A stretch of DNA of 64,000 bases from Halocynthiibacter styelae (GTDB taxonomy: Bacteria; Pseudomonadota; Alphaproteobacteria; Rhodobacterales; Rhodobacteraceae): positions 62,001 to 126,000 of the forward strand of contig NZ_JADCKQ010000005.1 of assembly GCF_016123485.1 (NCBI RefSeq). The letters run 5' to 3'. The notes beneath the pieces were generated by a model. The model saw nothing but the letters and a program-made list of their open reading frames with translations. It did no database searches and was not told the DNA's origin. Made by a program: the position numbers and the translations under genes. Within the stretch, counting starts at the first letter, position 1; every line of letters starts with the position of its first letter. Below are positions 34,700-42,285 of the stretch, piece after piece.

Positions 34700-36283
34700 A
34701 TGCGCAAAATATTACTCCCAACCCTCTGTTTTATTGCCATTTTCCTCCCCTTTCTGATCGCTATATTTCTTGTGCTCCGCCTGCTGTTTGAAGGCAATAT
34801 CAGTGACTGGCGCTATGCAGCGGTCGTGCTGCTTCTCTTTGTAGCCGCCTGCCTTTGCGGCTATAAAAACCGTCCACTTCCGCCGATCTGGGATCAGCTG
34901 CTGTTGGGCGGAACACTGCTGTTGTTGCTGCCTGTTCTTGCTATCGGTCTGCTGTTCGGGCGGCTGGATATGATCGTCTTCTTTGCCCATTGGACGCAAG
35001 GGGTAGAAGGCATTCCGATTGTCGAATTTCTGCCGACGATTTTCACCGCCGTAACATATTCCTGCGTGATTTTCTGGTGTTATCGTTTCCTCTATCGCTA
35101 TCTGCACCGGATCAAAGTGGTTGGCCTTCTTATTGCGATCCCTCTGCTTTATTCCAACTCCCTCCCTTCAGAAATCGCATATCTGGTGGGGGGATATGGC
35201 GCGCATGACACCTCCCTCGCAGAAAGACTTGAAGCCCCGCAGATCGCACTCACACAACAGAAACCGGACCTTGTAATCATCTATCTGGAAGGGACCGAAC
35301 GCACTTTTGGCGAACCCGTTTTCAACGATATCTATGATCCTGTCCGTATCTATGAAGACCAGGGCCTTGTGTTTACAAACGTTGATCAGGTCGATGGCAC
35401 AGGCAGTAGCGTTTCCGGCATGATCGCATCGCAATGTGGGGTCCCTCTGTTGCCAAGGGGTATTCGCGCCAGAAAAGGTCTGGAAGATGTCGATGATTAT
35501 CTTTCCGGCATCGACTGTCTGTCGGATCACCTTGGCCGGGCCGGATATGCCTCCCGGTTTATCGTCGGGGCCAGTCTTTCCTTTGTCGGAATAGACAAAT
35601 TTTACAGTCGACATGGCATCGACGAGCTGATCGGGCTGAAGAGTCTTGAAACCCGCCTTCCTGCAGATATTGCCGAAGCCAACCGCATCAAATGGGGTTT
35701 CTCGGATGAAGTCGTCTTTGATCAGGCCCTGCTGCAATTTCAGGAACTGGCCGCCGATACCGCGCCCTTTGTGCTGATTGTTGAAACCATTGGCCCGCAT
35801 GGCTCAGGCAATGGGGGCTATCTGGCACCCTCTTGTGTCGAACCCGGGGCCCCGCTGTCCTCTGCCCGTATTGAACCCACCGTCAGATGCACAGCCGGGC
35901 TGACACAAGAATTCATTGAAACCATCCGCAGTGAAACCCCGGGCCGGGATCTGCGCATTGTCTTGCTGAGCGATCATCTTTCGCATCAGAACAATGCCAC
36001 CGAACGTCTGGACCGGTTCGAACGCCGGAACACGGCAATCTTCCTGTCAGATGACACAGAACCCCGGCACATCGGTAAATACGGCAGCATGCTGGATATT
36101 TACCCGACGATGCTGGACTGGATGGGCGTTCTGCCAGACGGATCCGGCGCGGGCCTTGGGCGATCTCTGCTCGCCCAGGCACCAACCCTAAGCGAAGAGA
36201 TCGGCATCCGGGAACTGGGCAGACTTTTCAGCGGCGACGCTGATCTCGCCTCCGTAATCTGGGGGGTAGACACCGGAGAGTGA
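34700..36283 (+). CDS. OpgB-like membrane phosphoglycerol transferase (sulfatase-like)
   Basis: 527 residues. Four to five membrane helices (residues ~5-165) precede a periplasmic sulfatase-like domain of the LtaS/MdoB alkaline-phosphatase superfamily. Its first catalytic segment is PDLVIIYLEGTERTFG. Later metal-site segments are IVETIGPHGSGNG and IVLLSDHLSHQNN. OpgB transfers phosphoglycerol from phosphatidylglycerol to periplasmic glucans, so a cell-envelope decoration role is likely. ATG 34700 is chosen; a TTG at 34679 is possible. It sits in an accessory-looking region with the repeat array and a gene relic upstream. Confidence 0.83.
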   Translation: MRKILLPTLCFIAIFLPFLIAIFLVLRLLFEGNISDWRYAAVVLLLFVAACLCGYKNRPLPPIWDQLLLGGTLLLLLPVLAIGLLFGRLDMIVFFAHWTQGVEGIPIVEFLPTIFTAVTYSCVIFWCYRFLYRYLHRIKVVGLLIAIPLLYSNSLPSEIAYLVGGYGAHDTSLAERLEAPQIALTQQKPDLVIIYLEGTERTFGEPVFNDIYDPVRIYEDQGLVFTNVDQVDGTGSSVSGMIASQCGVPLLPRGIRARKGLEDVDDYLSGIDCLSDHLGRAGYASRFIVGASLSFVGIDKFYSRHGIDELIGLKSLETRLPADIAEANRIKWGFSDEVVFDQALLQFQELAADTAPFVLIVETIGPHGSGNGGYLAPSCVEPGAPLSSARIEPTVRCTAGLTQEFIETIRSETPGRDLRIVLLSDHLSHQNNATERLDRFERRNTAIFLSDDTEPRHIGKYGSMLDIYPTMLDWMGVLPDGSGAGLGRSLLAQAPTLSEEIGIRELGRLFSGDADLASVIWGVDTGE

Positions 36284-36561
36284 GAACACACGCCAGACAG
36301 GTGAAATCGAGACCTGTTTCACATGACGATTACCAGAACACCCCCCCGGCCCTGCGTCAGGTGTGTTCGCTTGCGCCCTTACAATAGCACCGCTGACAAT
36401 TGCCACCTAAATGCTTAAACTGTTCGCAAGTTCACATGTACCTGAAACCGGCAGGAAACCGTCTTGTAAGGTCAGTATGTGCCGAACGCGTTGTGAGTAA
36501 CGGAACACTGGTCTTTGTATAAGCTGGCGGTAAACTGTGTTACGGGTAGAGGGTTAGTAGT

Positions 36562-37715
36562 ATGGCGTTAGCCGATGTAGGAAATGGTAGTGGCGGCACG
36601 TTTACAGATGTCACCGGAAGTTCAATTGCATGGACTTCAAATGTAAATCACGCATTTACCAATCATGGATCAACCGGGACAAATACTGCGGCACTGTCCA
36701 ACAATGCCACTTATACGTCTACGGACGGCAATGGTGGGGCGCATTAGGCGTGGCCGTTCAGATCGGCGGCCTGTCCAACTCTTCTGAAACCGGGGATGTG
36801 ACCATCAACGGCCTGGATGTGAATCTGCAGACCCTGATCGACAATGGCGACGCCCTGATCGTCAGTTCAAGCTTGCTGCCCCATGGGCAAATAAATTACA
36901 TTAGTGGCGCAAATGACGGTATAATTGACAGCGATGGCAATGCACGCGGCATGTCGTCGTCTTCTCCGCTGGATCAGCTGGTCATCTCCTTCAATATTCC
37001 GATTACGACGCTCAATATTGTTGGCAATGGTGGTTCAGGCAACGTTCTTCTGCTCGACATTTATCTGGATGATACCGTTCCCATTTGCTTTACTGCCGAC
37101 ACCTGTATTCTGACATCTGACGGTGCCAAATCCATTCAGAACATTCAGGTAGGTGATCTGATCATCACCGCTGATAACGGCCTGAAACCCGTGCGCTGGA
37201 TCGGATCCAATAAGATCAGTCGCACGCGTCTTGAAAGCAATCACAAACTCAGACCCATCCGCATTACCGCAGGCGCTTTGGGGCATAATTGACCCCAACG
37301 GGATCTGGTTGTATCCCGCCAGCACCGGCTGCTTGTATCCTCTGAAACCACCTCAAGACTGATCAGTCACAACGCGGCACTGATCTCTGCGATTAAACTG
37401 ACTGAATAGCCTGGCATTTTTATAGATGACGCCTGTGAATCCATGGAGTATTTCCACTTCCTCTGCGATGCCCATGAAATTGTCTATGCTGAGGGCATCC
37501 CAACCGAAAGCCTCTATACCGGGACCGAAGCCCTTCGTGCGGTTAACCCGCAGGCCCGCGAAGAAATACTGCAGACATTTCCAGAGCTTAAAGAAAAGGA
37601 TTATACGCCGGTGCCTGCACGTGCCATTCTATCAGGTCGCATGCAGAAACAGCTGGTCGCGCTGCACAAAGAAATGGGTGCAGCGCTTTTCGATATACAT
37701 GAAAGCGCACCGTAA
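36562..37715 (+). pseudogene. Decayed Hint_2-domain gene
   Basis: Begins MALADVGNGSGG at 36562. The frame is lost in the GGGG run at 36736-36739, where one missing base explains the change to the next frame. From there the second frame carries the Hint start CFTADTCILTSDGAK and SIQNIQVGDLIIT, then a TGA at 37290, DLVVSRQHRLLV, a TAG near 37410 and EYFHFLCDAHEIVYAEG to a TAA at 37713. Every block aligns with the intact Hint protein at 8499-9548 (for example VSRQHRML and YYHFMCDVHEVVMANG). Three lesions mean it is not functional as one protein. Confidence 0.88.
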
Positions 37716-37736
37716 GCACCGCTGACTGTTCCGGCA

Positions 37737-38390
37737 TCAGCCGTAGGTGCGGGCGTGTTCGCGGCCGGGCACGTCCAGATGGGGAACAGCGCCATATTGG
37801 GCAAGGTGCAGGCTGTCGTTTTCCCAGATGAAACGATGTACTGACGTGTTCATCACCTTCAGGAAGACCTTGGTTTTCATCATCATATCCAGCCCCAGGG
37901 CCTCTGCCGTCAGGGTGGCAATCACACCGGTAGAGCTGACCAGAACCGGGCGGCTATGCCCCCGGGCGGCATCACGAACAGCATCCAGGCAACGTGTGCG
38001 AAAATCTTCATAGGTTTCAAGGTGATCACACATATCCCCCGCCTGCCAGCGTGTCAGAAGCTGGGGCACATGGGCCACGAAGCTGGCCAGATCATCGGGG
38101 ATCTCAACGCCATTGCGCTGCTTCATGCTTTCGGCCAGGCCAAAGTAATTCAGCTCATTCAGGCGGGGATCAATCTGCATATCCAGATCCGGCAGGGCCA
38201 GCCCCTGCGCTGTTTCCTGCTGACGGCGCATACCGCCTGCGATCAGGTGATCAAACGGCTTCTGTTCGCGCAGAACCTCGCCCAGCCAGCGCGCCTGTTG
38301 ATGGCCAAGATCTGACAGTTTGTCATAAGATTTCTCATCCCGCGCACCGGTGTTCGCCTGACCGTGACGGATGATTGTAACTTCTACCAT
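37737..38390 (-). CDS. Histidine phosphatase (phosphoglycerate mutase-like) family protein
   Basis: 217 residues. The catalytic RHG motif is residues 8-10 (IIRHGQANTG), and the acid/base region is LNELNYFG. VLVSSTGVIATLTAEAL carries the position usually filled by the second histidine; here it reads STG, so activity is uncertain. The C-terminus HRFIWENDSLHLAQYG is copied in the relic at 34437-34535. Overlaps the flavin-binding gene upstream by seven bases and is co-directional with plsC and ftsEX. Confidence 0.9.
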   Translation of the reverse strand: MVEVTIIRHGQANTGARDEKSYDKLSDLGHQQARWLGEVLREQKPFDHLIAGGMRRQQETAQGLALPDLDMQIDPRLNELNYFGLAESMKQRNGVEIPDDLASFVAHVPQLLTRWQAGDMCDHLETYEDFRTRCLDAVRDAARGHSRPVLVSSTGVIATLTAEALGLDMMMKTKVFLKVMNTSVHRFIWENDSLHLAQYGAVPHLDVPGREHARTYG

Positions 38391-38989
38391 AGGGTTGCCT
38401 TTGAACGTTCCGGCCAGGCCGCGTCAAAGGCCTCGCCATCAATGCCGCCTTCGGTAATTTCTTTCAGCATCGCGCCAAGGGTGGGCAGGCCGTCAGACTG
38501 ATCACCGGATGTCCAGATTTCGGATCGCATGATGGATTTTGCGCATTGGGGATAGACCTCGGAAATCGCGATCACGATCACGCTGCGCGGATGCTGGCCG
38601 CGTTGTTCAAACTGCTGGCACGCGGCATCATCCGCTGTGATTTTTGCTGTGCCATTCACCCGCATGACTTCGCGTGAACCCGGCACCATGAACATCAGGG
38701 AAATCCGCCCGTCTTCCACGATATTGCGCAGGGTATCTATACGGTTGTTGCCGCGCCAGTCGGGCAGCAGCAGGGTCTTTGCATCGACCACTTTCACCAC
38801 CGGATCAATGTCACCGCGGGGTGATCCATCGGTGCCACTGGTGCCAACAGTGGACAAAACACAAAAGCGACTGCGTTCAATCCAGATTTTGTAAGCCGGG
38901 GTCAGGCCCGGGGTGACTTTGCGTGTGGCGGCCTCGGATGGCGTGCCATAAAGCGCTTCAAGTGCGGGCAGATCCTCAACGAAGTTCAT
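38384..38989 (-). CDS. Pyridoxamine 5-phosphate oxidase-family (split-barrel flavin) protein
   Basis: 201 residues with a split-barrel fold: SRFCVLSTVGTSGTDGSPRGD is the FMN-contact region, LPDWRGNNRIDTLRNI and ISLMFMVPGSREVMRVNGTA follow. The family includes many oxidoreductases of unknown substrate, and it is probably not PdxH. It overlaps plsC by four bases (ATGA) and the phosphatase by seven, so all are translated from one message. Confidence 0.88.
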   Translation of the reverse strand: MNFVEDLPALEALYGTPSEAATRKVTPGLTPAYKIWIERSRFCVLSTVGTSGTDGSPRGDIDPVVKVVDAKTLLLPDWRGNNRIDTLRNIVEDGRISLMFMVPGSREVMRVNGTAKITADDAACQQFEQRGQHPRSVIVIAISEVYPQCAKSIMRSEIWTSGDQSDGLPTLGAMLKEITEGGIDGEAFDAAWPERSKATLW

Positions 38990-39723
38990 TCTTCGATCTC
39001 CGCCAGGCCGGCCTCACGCATCAGGCGGTTGGAATGGGTTTCCACCGCCTCTTCCATCTTCGCCATAAAGCCGTGCTGGTCCTGGCCCTGTTCAATCGGA
39101 TCCAGGAATTCAAGAACTGCGATCCCGGGATAACGCATAATCCCGTGGCGTTTCCAGAAGACACCCACATTGGTCGCCACAGGCACAACCGCCTGCCCCG
39201 TCTGTTCATACAGCACGTAAGTCCCAACTTTATACGGTTGCTTCACACCAGGGGCGACACGCGTGCCCTGCGGGAAAATGATCAGCTGACCGCCTGCCTG
39301 TTCGCCAGATTTCACGTCAGACACCATCTTTTTGATCGCAGCACCCCGTTTGCCACGTTTCACGGGGATCGAATTGGTAAACCGCGCATACAGCGAGATC
39401 ACCGGCACAAATCGCAGCTCATCTTTGAAAATGAATTTGATACGCGGCAAGGCAGAAGACAGCAGCAAGATATCCAGGAAGCTCTGGTGTTTGGACGCAA
39501 CAACCACAGGCCCTTCCGGCACGTCACCACGAATTTCCGTTTTCATGCCGACCATCCAGGACGCGGTCCAACGCACATAGTTACAATAGAACCGGATGAC
39601 CCCAAAGGCGAGATCCGGCTTCAGGAAGACGAAGGGCGCCATGCCAAAACCAACGATCGGCAGGGCGATATACATCTGGACGATGAAGAAAAGGGAACGG
39701 ATCCACTGAATGGCGTGCCACAT
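38986..39723 (-). CDS. plsC: 1-acyl-sn-glycerol-3-phosphate acyltransferase
   Basis: 245 residues. N-terminal membrane helix (IRSLFFIVQMYIALPIVGFG), the H(x)4D catalytic motif at His79-Asp84 (KHQSFLD; most homologues read NH), and the glycerol-phosphate motif FPQGTR near residue 145 (usually FPEGTR). It makes phosphatidic acid at the inner membrane. The start codon shares its first base with the ftsX stop (TAATG). Confidence 0.94.
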   Translation of the reverse strand: MWHAIQWIRSLFFIVQMYIALPIVGFGMAPFVFLKPDLAFGVIRFYCNYVRWTASWMVGMKTEIRGDVPEGPVVVASKHQSFLDILLLSSALPRIKFIFKDELRFVPVISLYARFTNSIPVKRGKRGAAIKKMVSDVKSGEQAGGQLIIFPQGTRVAPGVKQPYKVGTYVLYEQTGQAVVPVATNVGVFWKRHGIMRYPGIAVLEFLDPIEQGQDQHGFMAKMEEAVETHSNRLMREAGLAEIEE

Positions 39724-40649
39724 TATGTTAGCTCCTTTAAGGCCCGGAAAGCCGCAAGACGCGTGGCCAGAAAGGCCACGATTGCTGCAAGCACGGGGAT
39801 AAGCAGCGGCCAGAGCCACTGGGTACCGACAAAGCCAAGCCCTGTCAGAAAGTTATTCTGCGCAACTTCGCCCGGATCCGGCATCAGTATAATCGCGATC
39901 AGCCCGGCAAGCGTGCCCATGGCCCCGCCTGCAAGCGCACGCAGGGTGAAACGGCGCACAAACGCCCGGGCGATGTAGCCATCTTCGGCCCCCACAAGAC
40001 GCAAAACCTGGATCACCTGGCGGTTCGCTGCCAAGGAAGATCCGGCGGCAAGGGTCACCATGGCCGCCATGGTCGATCCGATCAGGATCAGCGCAAAGAG
40101 ACCCAGGCTGCGCAGACGGTTTGCCGCGCGTACAAGGGGCTGACGCCAGCGGCTGTGATCATCCAGCACAGCACCCGGGGCTTCACCCGCCAGACGCAGG
40201 CGCAGACCGGCGGCGTCATAGCCCGGATCATCTTCAACGATTTCAATGAGGCGTGGAATTGGCAGGTTTTCAAGGCCAAGGTCACTGTCACCAAACCAGG
40301 GCGTAAGCAGATCTTTCTGTTCCGCATCGCTCAAAGCACGGGCGGCGAGAATACCGGGCGTTGTGTCCAGAACCACAAGGGCGGCAACGGTCTGTGCTTC
40401 GACCTGACCGGCAGGGGCCGCGATACGCACGGTGGCCGTGCGCGCCAGTTCATCGGACCAGCGATCCGCAACACGTCCGGTCGCCATAGAGAGGGCCATG
40501 GCAAAGACCGCAAGGAATGCCATCGTGGCAGAGGCAAACAACGTCAGCCAGGCCGTGTGACCGGTGGCGGGCACGACATCCGCCACGCTATTGTCTGCAG
40601 AATCAGGCAGCAGACCTTTCAGAAGCGTTATGATCGACAAGCTCTGCAT
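39723..40649 (-). CDS. ftsX: Cell division ABC permease FtsX
   Basis: 308 residues. One N-terminal membrane helix, a periplasmic domain with GRVADRWSDELARTATVRI, then three C-terminal helices including LFALILIGSTMAAMVTLAAG and LLIPVLAAIVAFLATRLAAF. With FtsE it regulates septal murein hydrolases. The ATG at 40649 overlaps the FtsE stop (ATGA); a GTG one codon upstream is possible. Confidence 0.95.
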   Translation of the reverse strand: MQSLSIITLLKGLLPDSADNSVADVVPATGHTAWLTLFASATMAFLAVFAMALSMATGRVADRWSDELARTATVRIAAPAGQVEAQTVAALVVLDTTPGILAARALSDAEQKDLLTPWFGDSDLGLENLPIPRLIEIVEDDPGYDAAGLRLRLAGEAPGAVLDDHSRWRQPLVRAANRLRSLGLFALILIGSTMAAMVTLAAGSSLAANRQVIQVLRLVGAEDGYIARAFVRRFTLRALAGGAMGTLAGLIAIILMPDPGEVAQNNFLTGLGFVGTQWLWPLLIPVLAAIVAFLATRLAAFRALKELT

Positions 40650-41326
40650 CACAAATCCGCCCCTGCAAGACGCACACGGCGATCCGCGATCCGCAACACA
40701 CGGGTGTTTACCTGCGATTTCGCCATGCGGATCAGCGCCAGTTCATGGGTGGCAATCACAACGGTTTTCCCCATTTTATTCAGCTCGATCAGCAATTGCA
40801 GCAACCGCTGGGACATCTCAGAATCGACGTTACCTGTGGGTTCATCCGCAAGGATAACATCCGGTGACATGATAATGGCACGCGCAAGCGCCGCACGCTG
40901 ACGTTCGCCACCGGACAATTCCTGCGGCAGGGCATCGGCCCGGTGATCCAGCCCGACCCAGGTCAGAAGTTCACGCAGATTGTCAGCCTCTTGCGCCGGA
41001 TCATGACCGGACACCGTCAGAGGCAGCGCCACGTTTTTACGGACAGACAGGTGATCCAGAAAACGGCAATCCTGATGCACAACGCCAATACGGCGGCGGG
41101 CGCGTGCAATGTCATCGCGGCTCATGCCACGCACGTCTTTGCCAAACATCTGCACCTGACCTGCCGTTGCGGTCAGTTCCATGTAGCAAAGTTTAAGAAA
41201 AGTCGACTTTCCCGCACCGGATGGCCCCGTGAGAAAGTGAAACGACCCTGGGGCGAGTTTAAGCGATATCTCTGACAGCATGTCACCGCCGCCATAGTTA
41301 TACGCCGCATTTTGCAGCTCAATCAC
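40649..41326 (-). CDS. ftsE: Cell division ATP-binding protein FtsE
   Basis: 225 residues. Walker A GPSGAGKS (residues 34-41), Q-loop VVHQDCRFL, signature LSGGERQRAALARAI, Walker B VILADEPTG and the histidine loop ATHE. FtsE powers FtsX during cell separation. The start is GTG 41326, giving VIELQNAAYNYGG with GGGGGAAAG upstream; the frame remains open to 41395 without conservation. First gene of ftsE-ftsX-plsC-flavin protein-phosphatase. Divergent from the zinc-ribbon gene across a ~200-bp promoter region. Confidence 0.96.
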   Translation of the reverse strand: MIELQNAAYNYGGGDMLSEISLKLAPGSFHFLTGPSGAGKSTFLKLCYMELTATAGQVQMFGKDVRGMSRDDIARARRRIGVVHQDCRFLDHLSVRKNVALPLTVSGHDPAQEADNLRELLTWVGLDHRADALPQELSGGERQRAALARAIIMSPDVILADEPTGNVDSEMSQRLLQLLIELNKMGKTVVIATHELALIRMAKSQVNTRVLRIADRRVRLAGADL

Positions 41327-41529
41327 GGCTTTCCCCCGAATATAGCATGTTTTTCTAGTTGTTTCCGCCGCTGTTTGGTGACAGTTTTGCCTCACGACGA
41401 AGAATGTTTCAATCTGTTCGGACTACTATAGCTTTAAAAAAGCCGGTTCAATTGCTAGTAATCTTTAAGCTGCCCGGAATTTCCGGACGTGCCATCTGAA
41501 TTCTGCCACTCTTGCAAGGGCGCTGATAT

Positions 41530-42261
41530 ATGCGACTGATCTGTCCTAACTGCGATGCGAATTATGAAGTAGATGCTTCTGTGATCCCGGAAAACGGGCG
41601 TGAAGTGCAATGCTCAGCCTGTGGCGACACCTGGTTTCAGACCCGTTCGGATGAAGAAACCGCCGCAGCACCGCAACCCCGGCGCGTGGCACGCCCGGTC
41701 ACACGCGCAGAAATTCAACCGCCTGTCGCGCCGCCTGAAGACGTGACACCGGCTGTGGAACCACAACGCCGCGAACTGGACGAATCTGTTCTGGATATTC
41801 TGCGTGAAGAAGCTGCGCACGAAGAAATCGCCCGCGAGACTGAACGCGAGGTTCCCGGTCTGGCGGAAGCTTTTGAAGAAACGGCCGCAGAAGTGACACC
41901 CGTTCAGGAAGAAGCCGTCCTTCATGAAGAAGCTGCCCATGGTGCGGATCTTCTGCCAGATATTGATATGATCAATTCCACCCTACAGGCGGATGCGGAC
42001 CATGAAGATGAGGTCACCCCGGAAGAGGAAGCTCCGGTAAGGTCTTCCAGTGGGTTTGGCCGCGGCTTTACCATGATGCTGCTGCTGATCATCCTCGCCG
42101 CCGTGATTTACACAAGCGCACCGAAGATTATTGAGCTCTGGCCAACGGGCGAACCTTATATTTCCGCTTATGTCGGTTGGGTGGATAGCCTGCGCACAAG
42201 CCTTGATTCCCTGATGGGCAATGCAACAGAAAGCCTGAGCAGCCTGACCGAAGGGTCATAA
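41530..42261 (+). CDS. MJ0042-type zinc-ribbon membrane protein
   Basis: 243 residues. An N-terminal zinc ribbon (CPNC at 5-8, CSAC at 28-31) is followed by a long acidic, Glu/Ala-rich, probably disordered stretch (residues ~45-175). One membrane helix (FTMMLLLIILAAVIYTSA) precedes a C-terminal extracytoplasmic tail. This layout is common in alphaproteobacteria next to ftsEX; the role is unknown, possibly envelope-related. Confidence 0.88.
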   Translation: MRLICPNCDANYEVDASVIPENGREVQCSACGDTWFQTRSDEETAAAPQPRRVARPVTRAEIQPPVAPPEDVTPAVEPQRRELDESVLDILREEAAHEEIARETEREVPGLAEAFEETAAEVTPVQEEAVLHEEAAHGADLLPDIDMINSTLQADADHEDEVTPEEEAPVRSSSGFGRGFTMMLLLIILAAVIYTSAPKIIELWPTGEPYISAYVGWVDSLRTSLDSLMGNATESLSSLTEGS

Positions 42262-42285
42262 ACGCGGGCTTTTCTATTCCCTGAC

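Noticed and set aside
37287-37295. In-frame TGA in the Hint relic read as selenocysteine
   Set aside because: No cysteine is expected at this place in the intact paralogue, and a second stop and a frameshift are present.
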